Positions 51,212-59,949 of a stretch of DNA of 64,000 nt are shown here, one piece after another. Source of the DNA: Roseococcus sp. SDR (GTDB lineage: Bacteria; Pseudomonadota; Alphaproteobacteria; Acetobacterales; Acetobacteraceae); assembly GCF_019083995.1 (NCBI RefSeq), contig NZ_JAHRCU010000005.1, positions 62,001-126,000 of the forward strand, read 5' to 3'. The notes beneath the pieces are model-generated. The model was given only the letters and a program-made list of their open reading frames with translations, did not search any database and had not been told where the DNA came from. The translations under genes were made by a program, and so were the position numbers. Positions within the stretch are counted from its first letter, which is position 1, and the number at the start of each line of letters is the position of its first letter.

Positions 51212-51448
51212 CGGAGCAGCATCGAATTTGCGTAAGGCTTTGCCCGTGCTGTAGCCAAAAGTTAACGTCAAGAGGCCGCAATAAGATTATGAAATCTCGA
51301 TTTTTTCACTTCAGCAATGCTTCAATCGCATGCAAAAGAATGCAAAAAACTTAAAAATTGCGGAGAAAAAGCCTAATTCTCCTTGCGCATGTCTGTGGAT
51401 AAAGCAATCTTCTCTCATAAGTTGTGTTTTTTCCCAGGGGGGGTTCTC
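51212..51448. promoter_or_regulatory. AT-rich intergenic island with one perfect DnaA-box sequence
   Basis: This 237-base gap is strikingly AT-rich against its surroundings, with runs such as TTTTTTC and AAAAAACTTAAAAATTG near 51300-51360. TGTGGATAA at 51394-51402 is a perfect DnaA box (TTATCCACA on the other strand). A near-direct repeat ATGCAAAA occurs around 51330-51350. It must contain the promoter of the following gene. A single box is not evidence of a replication origin. Confidence 0.6.
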
Positions 51449-52135
51449 ATGGTTGCGGGGGCGCGGCGCATGCAGGAAGAAAGGCTGGACCACCAGGTGC
51501 GACAAAGCCTGGGCCATTGGCCCCAGCGCCCGCCGGGACTCGAGCCTTCCTTCAAGCAACCGGGGACCTGGCTCCGCGCTCGCCCTGATCTCGAGCGCAA
51601 GGTCACCCAGCCCTATCTGAAATTCCCAGGTGCGGACCGGCTGAAGACCCTGCCCGATGGTCTCTACCTGCATTTCAGCACCAAGGCGGCCGAGCCCTAT
51701 GTGGACATCCTGTGCATCGAAGCCTGCGGCACCTATCAGAACCTGCTCGACAAGCGCTCTCGCTTCGCGCCCAGCACCGGTTCGCTCCTCGCCGTCTGCC
51801 CCGTGGAATGGCTGCTCCAGCCCGGCATGCCGGGCAACAACATCCCGCGTTGGCGGCTGATCCGCATGCTGCGGACCGAGCCCCGCGCCGACCTCGTGCT
51901 GCCGGTGCGCGATGCGCGCGTGCTCTTTGCGCTCAAGCCCAGACATTTCCGCGGCTTCATGGCGACCCAGACCGCCCATGCCCATGAGTTCTTCTGCCCC
52001 ATGGACGTGCTGACGGCCGAGGATGGCGCCCGGAACCCGGCGCTGCGCGCGCTGCTCGCCCGCGCCGCCTCCGCCGCCAACTACATGGAACTGCCCGAGG
52101 GGCCGCGCCGCAGCGCGAATTCCGAGGCGGGATGA
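51449..52135 (+). CDS. Hypothetical protein following the AT-rich island
   Basis: This 228-residue protein of no recognised family begins MVAGARRMQEERLDHQVRQS. It includes LKTLPDGLYLHFSTKAAEPY, VDILCIEACGTYQNLLDKRS, and NNIPRWRLIRMLRTEPRADL. There is no signal peptide or membrane helix. The ATG at 51449 follows a G-rich stretch; an alternative ATG at 51383 would put the DnaA-box sequence inside the gene. The preceding AT-rich island hints at transfer from elsewhere, although the gene itself has the high GC of the host. Function unknown. Confidence 0.65.
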   Translation: MVAGARRMQEERLDHQVRQSLGHWPQRPPGLEPSFKQPGTWLRARPDLERKVTQPYLKFPGADRLKTLPDGLYLHFSTKAAEPYVDILCIEACGTYQNLLDKRSRFAPSTGSLLAVCPVEWLLQPGMPGNNIPRWRLIRMLRTEPRADLVLPVRDARVLFALKPRHFRGFMATQTAHAHEFFCPMDVLTAEDGARNPALRALLARAASAANYMELPEGPRRSANSEAG

Positions 52136-52150
52136 GGGGAGGGGGCGGGC

Positions 52151-53023
52151 TCAGCCCGCCTCGGGCGGCATGGCGTGGGCCAAGGCCTCGTGGCCCGGCA
52201 TGTAGTTGCGGTTGTTGATGGCAGCGTTGCGGTTCACCAGCGGCCGCGCATAGAGCGGATGCGTCATGCTCCGCACCTCGTGCTCCACCCGGAACAGCAC
52301 GGCCCCCGTCTCGGGTTCCACGATGTCGAGGAAGCGATACTGCCAGGGGTTGCTCTCTTCGCTGATCAGCCCCGCCGCCTTCAGCCGCGCATGCGGCCCG
52401 CCGAAATCCGCCAGCGTGATCTGGATGTGGTGTCCGTCATAGGCGGGCTGCGGCGCATCCGTCTCGCGGAAGACCAGATATTGGCCATTGGCCACCAGCG
52501 CACGCGCGACGCCGCCCGCGGCGCTCGCCGGTGCCTGCAGGATTTCGCGATAGAAGCGCGCGATGCCCGGTGTGGTGCCCGGGGCCACGTCGAACTCCAC
52601 ATAGGGCATGCCGAGCGTGATGCGCCCGAAGCGCGCCGCGTCCGGCGCATGCACGCGGATGCGGTTGCCCCAGGGGCAGGTGGTCTCCACCGCATCCGCG
52701 GTTTCGCGGAAGTCGAAGCGCGTGCCGGCGAGGTTCTTGCGCTGCGCCGCGAGCCGCCGCAGCAGCCCCTCGCGGTCCGGCAGGACCAGCGCCGTGGTGC
52801 CGCGCAGCACCTGGGGCGCGCCGCTCGGCAAATGGAACTGGCTGATGCCGACATTGGCCCACATGTTGTCGGTGCCGGTCATCAGATAGGGGTCGCGCGT
52901 CAGGCCGAGCCCGCTGATATAGAAATTCGTGGCCGCGATCTGGTCCGGCACGCGGATGTTCACATGCTGCAGCTCGACCACATGGCCGAGCGATTCGGCA
53001 TGCCGGTCATAAGTGTTTTCCAT
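52151..53023 (-). CDS. VOC (glyoxalase/dioxygenase-fold) family protein
   Basis: This 290-residue protein has tandem vicinal-oxygen-chelate modules. The first covers LQHVNIRVPDQIAATNFYIS to about residue 120, and the second runs from MPYVEFDVAPGTTPGIARFY with GHHIQITLADFGGPHARL. Metal ligands may be His20 in the first module and the GHH histidine in the second. Homologues include extradiol dioxygenase-like and lyase proteins, but a precise reaction cannot be named. GGGAGAA precedes the ATG at 53023. It is divergent from the racemase gene. Confidence 0.82.
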   Translation of the reverse strand: MENTYDRHAESLGHVVELQHVNIRVPDQIAATNFYISGLGLTRDPYLMTGTDNMWANVGISQFHLPSGAPQVLRGTTALVLPDREGLLRRLAAQRKNLAGTRFDFRETADAVETTCPWGNRIRVHAPDAARFGRITLGMPYVEFDVAPGTTPGIARFYREILQAPASAAGGVARALVANGQYLVFRETDAPQPAYDGHHIQITLADFGGPHARLKAAGLISEESNPWQYRFLDIVEPETGAVLFRVEHEVRSMTHPLYARPLVNRNAAINNRNYMPGHEALAHAMPPEAG

Positions 53024-53150
53024 CGCCCGTTCTCCCTGCCGCGCCAGCTTCGCGCGCGCCCGGCCGCGCCACAAGCATCACGGCCGGGGCGCCCTCGACA
53101 TCCGCCGCGCGCGGGCCGACAACACGCGCGTCACGCGAGGGGAGGGCATC

Positions 53151-53852
53151 ATGCGCATGCTGGGTGTGCTGGGGGGGATGGGGCCACTCGCCTCGGCCGA
53201 ATTCATGAAGGCGCTGACGCTCGAAACCCCGGCCGAGCGCGACCAGGACCACATCCCGACCATCCTCTGGTCCGACCCCCGCGTGCCCGACCGCACGGCC
53301 GCGCGCAAGCATGGCGGGGAGGACCCGCTGCCCTGGCTGCTGCGCGGCATCCGCGGGCTGGAGGCGGCCGGCTGCGGCGCCATCGCCATCCCCTGCAACA
53401 CCGCCCATGGCTGGTTCGACCAGATGCAGGCGGCGACCGCGCTGCCCATCCTGCACATCGTGGATGCCGCCGCGGCCGATCTCCGCCGCCAGGGCGTGAC
53501 CTCGGGCCGCATCGGGCTGATGGGGACGACGGCCACACTCGCCATGCGCCTCTATCAGGAGCGGCTGGGGATCGAGTGCATCACGCCGAGTGACGCGCTG
53601 ATGGAAAGCCACGTCATGCCCGCCGTCGGCCTCGTGAAGGCCAATCGCGTGGCCGAGGCCTATGCGCCGCTCGCCGAGGTCGCGCGCCATCTGCATGCTG
53701 AGGGCGCCACCGCCGTCGTGCTCGGCTGCACCGAGATCCCGCTCGGTGTGGCCGCCGGCCCCGCGCTCGGCTTCCCCGTGGTGGACACAGTGGCGGCGCT
53801 GGCGCGCGCCGCGATCGGCTGGGCGCTTGCCGAGCGCGCGGGCGCTGGCTAA
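53151..53852 (+). CDS. Aspartate/glutamate racemase family protein
   Basis: This 233-residue two-domain cofactor-independent racemase starts MRMLGVLGGMGPLASAEFMK. The catalytic cysteines are in AIPCNTAHGWFDQM (about Cys82) and VVLGCTEIPLG (about Cys191). GGGGAGGG precedes the ATG at 53151. It would invert the alpha-carbon of aspartate, glutamate or a similar acidic compound. A cupin gene follows after 30 bases. A second, different member of the superfamily is cut by the right edge of the window. Confidence 0.9.
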   Translation: MRMLGVLGGMGPLASAEFMKALTLETPAERDQDHIPTILWSDPRVPDRTAARKHGGEDPLPWLLRGIRGLEAAGCGAIAIPCNTAHGWFDQMQAATALPILHIVDAAAADLRRQGVTSGRIGLMGTTATLAMRLYQERLGIECITPSDALMESHVMPAVGLVKANRVAEAYAPLAEVARHLHAEGATAVVLGCTEIPLGVAAGPALGFPVVDTVAALARAAIGWALAERAGAG

Positions 53853-53882
53853 CCCTTCGCCCCCACAACCAAGGAACGCCCG

Positions 53883-54254
53883 ATGAGCCAGGCCCAGCAT
53901 TTCCATAACCTCGCCGACGTCACGCAGGGCATCGCGCGCGAATTGGCGCCGGGTGTGACCACGCGCATCTTCCCGGGCGAGCATGCCATGCTCTCCGTCG
54001 TCACCATCGCCCCCAATGGCGAGGGCACGCTGCATGCCCACCCGGAGGAGCAATGGGGCGTCTGCCTGGAAGGCACCGCCATCCGCATCCAGGGCGGCGA
54101 GGAGATCCCGGTGAAGAAGGGCGATTTCTGGCGCACGCCGGGTGGCGTGCCGCACACCATGCGCGCCGGCCCCGAGGGCTGCCAGGTGCTGGACATCTTC
54201 GCGCCGCCGCGCGAGGCCTATCGCGTCGCCGGGTCCGGCTTCGGGACCACCTGA
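53883..54254 (+). CDS. Cupin domain protein
   Basis: This 123-residue single-domain cupin has the metal-binding motif GTLHAHPEEQWGVCLEG (histidines at about 47 and 49, glutamate at 53) and the second strand pair PVKKGDFWRTPGGVPHTMRA with a further histidine. It is a small cytoplasmic protein likely to bind a metal. It could be an isomerase, dioxygenase or sensor. It follows the racemase gene and may be part of the same unit. Confidence 0.88.
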   Translation: MSQAQHFHNLADVTQGIARELAPGVTTRIFPGEHAMLSVVTIAPNGEGTLHAHPEEQWGVCLEGTAIRIQGGEEIPVKKGDFWRTPGGVPHTMRAGPEGCQVLDIFAPPREAYRVAGSGFGTT

Positions 54255-54318
54255 GCCCAGGCCAAGCTTGACGGCGCCGCGCCGCGCGGGCGGAATCAAA
54301 AGATCGAATGCCCGGGAA

Positions 54319-55521
54319 ATGACCATGCCCCACGCCACCTCGCGCCGCGCCGCCCTGCTGCTGGGCGCGGCCACCCTCTCCGCCTGTGCGGCGCCGGTGC
54401 GCGGCCCGGCCGTGCCGCGCGGCCAGACCGGCCGCGCCACCGTGCTCGGCATCCCCAATGAGCGCTTCTTCCCGGCGCTCGGCACGCGGCCACTGGTGGC
54501 CGAGTTCATGGCGGCCCTGGAGCGGCGGCACGCGGTGCTCGGCGTTCCGATGGGCGGCATGATGCCCGCGCTCGACCTGCTGGCCATCTCGGGCGGCGGG
54601 GATGACGGGGCCTTCGGTGCCGGGCTTCTGACCGGCTGGACCCAGGCGGGCACGCGGCCGCAATTCGCGCTCGTCACGGGCGTCAGCACCGGCGGGCTGA
54701 TCGCGCCCTTCGCCTTCGTCGGCTCCGACTACGATCCGGCACTCCGCCGCGTCTACACACAGAGCACGCTGGCCGACATCCTGATCCAGCGCAGCCTGAT
54801 CAGCGGCGTCCTCTCCGACGGCCTCGCCGACACCACGCCCCTCTTCCGCACCATCTCGCGTGAGCTGGACGCGACGATGATCGCGCGCATCGCCGAGGGT
54901 TATCGCCAGGGCCGCCTGCTGTTGATCGGCACCACCGACCTCGACGCGCAATTGCCGGTGATCTGGAATGTCGGCGCCATCGCGGCGAGTGGGCATCCCG
55001 GCGCGCCCGCGCTGATCCACCGGATCATGCTGGCCTCCGCCTCCATCCCCGGCGCCTTCGCGCCCGTGTTGTTCGACGTGACGGTGGATGGCGTGCCCCA
55101 CCAGGAGCTCCACGTGGATGGTGGCGCCTTCAACCAGGCCTTCCTCTACCCGGTCGCGGTCACGCAGGCGCGGCGCGCGCGCATCGCCCGCCGCCTGCCG
55201 GTGCAGCCGATCCGCGCCTGGGTGATCCGCAATGCGCGGCTCGATCCCAACTGGGCGGCGACGGATCGGCGCACCATGAGCATCGCCGGGCGCGCGGTGG
55301 AGACGATGATCGCCGCGAGCGGCTTCAATGACGTGATGCGCATGTGGCTGAACGCGCAGCGCGACGATGTGGACTACAACCTCGCCTTCATCGGCGCGGA
55401 TTTCGACGTGCCCTACACCACGCCCTTCAACCCGGCCTATATGGGCCCGCTCTTCGAGTATGGCCGGGTGCGCGCTGCGCGCGGCTATGACTGGGCGAAG
55501 CAGCCGCCGCTGATCGAGTAG
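54319..55521 (+). CDS. Patatin-like phospholipase, lipoprotein
   Basis: This 400-residue protein has an N-terminal lipobox (LLLGAATLSAC) after SRRAA, so it is probably anchored to a membrane. The patatin features are the oxyanion GGGDDGAFGAGLL near residue 95, the nucleophile in VTGVSTGGLIAPF (GxSxG) near 125, and the catalytic aspartate in LHVDGGAFNQAF near 270. It would hydrolyse acyl esters. The ATG at 54319 or the one six bases later could start it. It stands alone between the cupin and an antisense small gene. Confidence 0.88.
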   Translation: MTMPHATSRRAALLLGAATLSACAAPVRGPAVPRGQTGRATVLGIPNERFFPALGTRPLVAEFMAALERRHAVLGVPMGGMMPALDLLAISGGGDDGAFGAGLLTGWTQAGTRPQFALVTGVSTGGLIAPFAFVGSDYDPALRRVYTQSTLADILIQRSLISGVLSDGLADTTPLFRTISRELDATMIARIAEGYRQGRLLLIGTTDLDAQLPVIWNVGAIAASGHPGAPALIHRIMLASASIPGAFAPVLFDVTVDGVPHQELHVDGGAFNQAFLYPVAVTQARRARIARRLPVQPIRAWVIRNARLDPNWAATDRRTMSIAGRAVETMIAASGFNDVMRMWLNAQRDDVDYNLAFIGADFDVPYTTPFNPAYMGPLFEYGRVRAARGYDWAKQPPLIE

Positions 55522-55576
55522 AGCATGATCCGCCGAGGTGGCACACCGAGGCGGTGAATCATCCTCTCAGCAGCAC

Positions 55577-55822
55577 TCAGTCGTCCCCGCACTCGCAGCC
55601 GGGGGCGGGGGCCATGCTCTGGCGCGTCACGTGATGATCCACCCATTCGGCCACCAGCCGCCGTGCCTCGGCGATCGAGGCCTCCGGATGATGCACGCGA
55701 TACAGCGTGGTGCAGGCCTGGAAGGCGGCCATGTCCGTGGTCCCGACATCGCGCAGCTCGCGATAGGCTGTGACGACGGCGCGCTCGCAGCGGCGGGCGA
55801 TATGGCTGAAATCGCGACCCAT
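55577..55822 (-). CDS. Small hypothetical protein
   Basis: This 81-residue soluble protein reads MGRDFSHIARRCERAVVTAY at the start and has FQACTTLYRVHHPEASIAEA in the middle. The tail APGCECGDD holds two cysteines that may bind a metal. The ATG at 55822 has TGGAGAG upstream; the longer frame to 55888 is not needed. Charged, helical, with no recognised domain. It is convergent with the patatin gene, and downstream of the MFS gene by about 80 bases. Confidence 0.65.
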   Translation of the reverse strand: MGRDFSHIARRCERAVVTAYRELRDVGTTDMAAFQACTTLYRVHHPEASIAEARRLVAEWVDHHVTRQSMAPAPGCECGDD

Positions 55823-55904
55823 GATGCTCTCCAGTTGCGAATCACTCGCAACGCTTGGAACGATAGCGACATCTGAACACCCGTTCAAGTGACGCTCGCA
55901 CCCA

Positions 55905-57236
55905 TCAGCCGGATTTTCTCGGGATCAGCAGGAGGGCGAGCAGCGGGAGCAGCCCCGCCACCAGGAAGCCCCAGCCGAAGCCCCGCAGGAAGGCCGCTTC
56001 CGTCCCCGCGCCCGCAGCCAGCGCCTGCGACTCGCCAGCGCCAAAGACCAGGGTGAGGAGCGAGGCGGCGAGCACAACGCCCAGCGTCCGCATCAGCAGG
56101 GTCAGGCTGCCGGCCACGCCGCGATCCTCGCGCCGCATGGTCGCCGTCACGAGGTCGGTGTAGGCGAGGGTGAAGAGGCCGATGCCGATACCCTGGGCGA
56201 GCAGGCTGGCCAGCAGCAGGGCAGGGGAGGTGGCAGGGCCCCACCATGCCACGCTCAGCAGGCCGAGGCCGGCCAGCAGCGCGCCCGCCAGCGCGCAGCG
56301 CGGCCCACCGCCGAGCCGCCCGCCGAGCGCCGAGCCCAGCATCGCGCCCCCATGCCCGCCCGCGAGCACGAGGCCGAGCCAGGCCGGCGGCAGGGCGGCC
56401 ACGCGCGCCAGGTAGAAGGGCACCAGCAGCATCACGGCGAAGCCGGCGAGGTTGATCAGAAGGCTTGCCAGGTTCAGCCGCGCGAAGCCGGGGCGGCGGA
56501 ACAGCCGGAGATCGAGGATGGGCCGCTCGACGGCGAGGCTGCGCCAGATGAAGCCGCCGAGGGCCAGTGCCGCGACAAGGGCCAGTGCGGCCGAGGCGCG
56601 GTTGATCGCCAGCAGAAGGCTCGCCATGCCGAGCGCGAGGAGCACGGCGCCCGCGGCATCGAAGCTCTCGCGCTGGCCCTCGCGCGGCGGCGTCGCGTGG
56701 TGCCGCATCAGCCAGAGCGAGACGAGCGCCACCGGCACGCGGATCCAGAACACAGCGGGCCAGTCCCAGAGTGCCACCAGAACGCCGCCCAGCAGCGGGC
56801 CGAGCGCCGCACTCGCGGCGAAGCTCGCCGCATAGGCGCCCAGCGCCCGGGCGCGCATCGCCTCGGGGTAGAGGCTCGTGGCGAGTGCGGCGCCGCAGCC
56901 GATGACCAGCGCGGCGCTGATGCCCTGCAGCACGCGGGCCGCCAGCAGCAGCGGGTAGCTCGGCGCCAGCGAACAGAGCAGCAGCGCCGCCGCGCTGGTG
57001 ACGAGGCCCCAGCGGAAGACGCGCGCATGGCCCCAGATGTCGCCGATGCGCCCCACCGCCAGCATCAGGCTGCCATAGGTCAGCACATAGGCGATGATGA
57101 GCCACTGGATGGCCGGCAGCGGCAGGGAAAACGCCACCGCCACCGCCGGAAAGGCCACGTTCAGCGCGCTGTCGAAGGGCACGACCAGGGTGCCCAGCGC
57201 GAGCGGCGCGAGGCGAAGGAGGCTCTGCTCCCTCAC
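55905..57236 (-). CDS. MFS transporter, drug-efflux type
   Basis: This 443-residue membrane protein has 12-14 helices. It begins REQSLLRLAPLALGTLVVPF, with the typical first-helix acidic residue in PFDSALNVAFPAVAVAF and loop GRIGDIWGHARVFRWGLVTS (motif A). PLLGGVLVALWDWPAVFWIR is the EmrB/QacA-like motif C region. It probably exports a drug or metabolite using the proton gradient. The GTG at 57236 overlaps the stop of the TctC receptor gene as GTGA, so it may belong to that unit. Confidence 0.88.
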   Translation of the reverse strand: MREQSLLRLAPLALGTLVVPFDSALNVAFPAVAVAFSLPLPAIQWLIIAYVLTYGSLMLAVGRIGDIWGHARVFRWGLVTSAAALLLCSLAPSYPLLLAARVLQGISAALVIGCGAALATSLYPEAMRARALGAYAASFAASAALGPLLGGVLVALWDWPAVFWIRVPVALVSLWLMRHHATPPREGQRESFDAAGAVLLALGMASLLLAINRASAALALVAALALGGFIWRSLAVERPILDLRLFRRPGFARLNLASLLINLAGFAVMLLVPFYLARVAALPPAWLGLVLAGGHGGAMLGSALGGRLGGGPRCALAGALLAGLGLLSVAWWGPATSPALLLASLLAQGIGIGLFTLAYTDLVTATMRREDRGVAGSLTLLMRTLGVVLAASLLTLVFGAGESQALAAGAGTEAAFLRGFGWGFLVAGLLPLLALLLIPRKSG

Positions 57237-58195
57237 CCGTCCAGGCGGATGTTGTTGGCGCGGACCACGCGCGCCCAGCGCTCGGTCTCGGCCTCCGCGA
57301 AATTGGCGAAGCGCTCGCCGGAGACGGCCAGCACGTCCATGCCCTGTTGCTCGACCCGGGCCTTGGTCTCGGGCTCGGCGAGGACCTGCGTGAGCAGCGC
57401 GGCCATGCGCTCGCGGATCGGCGCGGGCACGCCGGCGGGCGAGAAGACGGCCCACCAGGTCGGCGCCTCGAAGCCCGCGATGCCCTGCTCCTGGAAGCTC
57501 GGCACGCCCGGCAGGTCGCGCCAGGATGCGGCGGTGGTGACACCCAGGCCGCGCAGCGCGCCGCTCCTCACATGCGGCCCGCCGACCGGCGCATTGGTCA
57601 CGAAGAGCGGCACCTGGCCCGCCAGCGCATCGGCCAGGGCCGGCGCCCCACCGCGATAAGGCACATGCGTCAGCTCCACGCCCGCGAGGTTGCAGAGCTG
57701 CACCATCGCCACGTGCATCATGGTGCCCACGCCGGCCGTGGCATAGGTGATGCGGCCCGGCGGCTGCGCGCGGGCTGCCGTCATCAGCGCCTGGAAGCTG
57801 GGCCAGGGCTGGCTCGGATGTGCCGTCACCACCAGCGGCCCGCGCCCGATCAGCGTGATGGGCGCGAAATCCCGCCGCACATCATAGGGCAGGTTCATGA
57901 TGGATGGCGTGATCACCTGGCTGTCCTGCGCGATCAGCCAGGTGTGGCCATCGCCGCCCGCGCGCGCCACCTCGGCCGCGCCCACCGTGCCGGTGGCGCC
58001 GGCGCGGTTCTCGACGACGACGGGCTGGCCGAGCAGCGCCTGCATCCGTGGTTGCAGGATGCGCGCGACGATATCCACCGAGCCGCCAGGCGGCCAGCCG
58101 ACCACGAGGCGGATGGGCCGGCTGGGCCAGGCCTCCTGCGCGAGGGCGAGCGACGGGGCCGCGAGCAGCCCGAGTGTCAGGGCGCGACGTTGCAT
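57233..58195 (-). CDS. Bug/TctC-family solute receptor
   Basis: This 320-residue protein has the signal MQRRALTLGLLAAPSLALAQ and hallmarks RPIRLVVGWPPGGSVDIVAR, VVVENRAGATGTVGAAEVAR, GVELTHVPYRGGAPALADAL and VPSFQEQGIAGFEAPTWWAV. The ATG at 58195 is the natural start; the longer frame to 58522 is a shadow. A 2-hydroxyacid dehydrogenase is 80 bases upstream and an MFS gene is coupled downstream, so this receptor may collect a hydroxy acid. No TctAB permease is present. Confidence 0.92.
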   Translation of the reverse strand: MQRRALTLGLLAAPSLALAQEAWPSRPIRLVVGWPPGGSVDIVARILQPRMQALLGQPVVVENRAGATGTVGAAEVARAGGDGHTWLIAQDSQVITPSIMNLPYDVRRDFAPITLIGRGPLVVTAHPSQPWPSFQALMTAARAQPPGRITYATAGVGTMMHVAMVQLCNLAGVELTHVPYRGGAPALADALAGQVPLFVTNAPVGGPHVRSGALRGLGVTTAASWRDLPGVPSFQEQGIAGFEAPTWWAVFSPAGVPAPIRERMAALLTQVLAEPETKARVEQQGMDVLAVSGERFANFAEAETERWARVVRANNIRLDG

Positions 58196-58274
58196 GGGGT
58201 TTCCTCCTGGATGGCCGGTTGATGTCCGGCTCGTCATCCCAGCGTGCCGGAAAGCCGCCCGCGCCGACAAGCGC

Positions 58275-59234
58275 TCAATAGCCGATGCGGCGATCCACCA
58301 GCTCACGCAGCGGTGCGCCGTCCAGGAAGCGGCGCAGGTTATCCGTGAAGAGAGCCGCCACCACGCGGTCCCGCTCGGGATGCATGCCGCCGATATGGGG
58401 CAGCACCATGATGCCGGGCGTGGTCCAGAAGGGGTCGGAAGCCGGCAGCGGCTCCACGCGGAACACGTCCAGGATGGCGCCCGCGATCTGCTTTTGCGTG
58501 ACCGCGGCGATGAGGTCGGCATCCACGATGGCGCTGCCGCGGCCGAAATTCAGCAGCCAGGCGCTGGGCTTCATCCGTGCCAGGCGCGCCGCGTTCATGA
58601 AATTGTCGGTCTCGGGCGTGGAAGGCAGCAGCAGCAGCACGAAATCGGCGCGGGCCAGCACCTCATCCGTGCGCTCCGGCGGCAGCACCTCGTTCACATG
58701 CGCCATGGGTGCGGGGTTCCGCCGCGTGCCGATCACCTCCATGCGCAGGGCCGATGCGAGCCGCGCCACCTCCGCCCCGATGGCGCCAAGGCCCAGGATG
58801 CCCAGCACCTTGCCGTTGAGCGGTGTCGCGACACGGCGCTTCCACGTGCTCTCCTTCTGGGCCTCCGCGATGGCAGCATAGCCCTTGGTGATGTGGAACA
58901 GTCCGCCCAGGATGTTCTCGGGCATGCTGTCGGTGTGCGTGCCGCGCGCGCAGGTCAGCAGCAGCGCCTCGGGCAGGTCGGGCAAAGCGAGCCAGCCCTC
59001 CACGCCGGCGGTGAGGGACTGCGCCCAACGCAGCCGCGGCATGCGCGGCAGCAGCCCCGCCGGCGCGCCCCAGCCCAGGATCACCTCCGTCTCCGCCATC
59101 TGCGCCTCGCTCGGCTGCTGCGCGCGGGGCAGGGCTTCCACCGCCACGCGCGCATCAAGCCCGGCGGCGTTGATCGCCGCGATGTAGGGGCCAGGCGTGT
59201 CGGTCCAGAGCAGGATGCGGGTGCGGTTGGTCAT
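58275..59234 (-). CDS. D-2-hydroxyacid dehydrogenase (NAD(P)-dependent)
   Basis: This 319-residue enzyme has the cofactor loop LGILGLGAIGAEVARLASAL near residues 145-164, the central LLLLPSTPETDNFMN, NFGRGSAIVDADLI near 225, and the catalytic GAILDVFRVEPLPASDPFW and PHIGGMHPERD. An arginine and glutamate-histidine relay is intact. It would reduce a 2-oxo acid such as glyoxylate or hydroxypyruvate. The ATG at 59234 is convincing. It is divergent from the unknown gene at 59350 and upstream of the TctC receptor. Confidence 0.9.
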   Translation of the reverse strand: MTNRTRILLWTDTPGPYIAAINAAGLDARVAVEALPRAQQPSEAQMAETEVILGWGAPAGLLPRMPRLRWAQSLTAGVEGWLALPDLPEALLLTCARGTHTDSMPENILGGLFHITKGYAAIAEAQKESTWKRRVATPLNGKVLGILGLGAIGAEVARLASALRMEVIGTRRNPAPMAHVNEVLPPERTDEVLARADFVLLLLPSTPETDNFMNAARLARMKPSAWLLNFGRGSAIVDADLIAAVTQKQIAGAILDVFRVEPLPASDPFWTTPGIMVLPHIGGMHPERDRVVAALFTDNLRRFLDGAPLRELVDRRIGY

Positions 59235-59349
59235 GCGTCTCGTCCAGTCTTGCGTCGGAACATGCTGCAACGCTTCCGCCCGGCGCGCCATTGCCGAAGC
59301 CCCGCTGCGCGGTTCAAGCTTGCCCGATCCAACCGCAGGGAGCGCGCCC

Positions 59350-59949
59350 ATGACCCCTTCCATCCTCTTTCCCGGCCAGGTCGAATGGTCGGGCGAAAAT
59401 CCTGGCATCTCGCTGAAGGAGGACCCCGCCGGGCCCTTCACCACGCTCGCCTCCTTCTTCCGTGTCGTGCTGTCGCCGCATGGGCGCGGCCATGCGCTGG
59501 TGCTGCTGCAGGAGCCGCAGAAGGAGAGTGCCGCCAATATCTGCCTGACCGACAATGAGCCGCTCGCCCGCTGGCTGGTGGCCAACTACGTCTCGCATTT
59601 CGGCGCCTGGCGGAACCTCGCGGGCCTCACCCATCTCGCCTATCGCCCGCTCGAGCGTGTCGTGGCCGGGGGCGACGCCATCAGCGAGTACAGCGAGACG
59701 GTGACGGGCGCGGGCATGACCGTGCGGCTCGACTGGAAGGGCCTGGGCGCGCCCTTCTGCTTCGCCCTCTCGCCTTCGGATTCCGCGACCGGCGTGCACC
59801 ACATGCCGAGCCTCTTCGTCGGCTGCGCCGAAGCGAGTGTCACGGTGAACAGCGTGCGGCGCCCGGGCGCGCCCATCCCGCGCGAGATCGTGGGCCAGCG
59901 CATCACGACGGCGATGCTGGCCTTCTCGGAGACCTGGCTGCGCGCCTGA
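59350..59949 (+). CDS. Hypothetical protein
   Basis: This 199-residue protein begins MTPSILFPGQVEWSGENPGI, with AGGGAG upstream of the ATG at 59350. Visible segments are GHALVLLQEPQKESAANICL, ARWLVANYVSHFGAWRNLAG and the ending EIVGQRITTAMLAFSETWL. There is no signal peptide or membrane helix and no catalytic motif is obvious. Its stop codon abuts that of the convergent peptide-binding-protein gene (TGA then TCA). Function not recognised. Confidence 0.7.
   Translation: MTPSILFPGQVEWSGENPGISLKEDPAGPFTTLASFFRVVLSPHGRGHALVLLQEPQKESAANICLTDNEPLARWLVANYVSHFGAWRNLAGLTHLAYRPLERVVAGGDAISEYSETVTGAGMTVRLDWKGLGAPFCFALSPSDSATGVHHMPSLFVGCAEASVTVNSVRRPGAPIPREIVGQRITTAMLAFSETWLRA

Noticed and set aside
51394-51402. 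DnaA box as evidence of a replication origin.
   Set aside because: Only one perfect box was seen and no origin-linked gene (dnaA, dnaN, parAB, hemE) is nearby.
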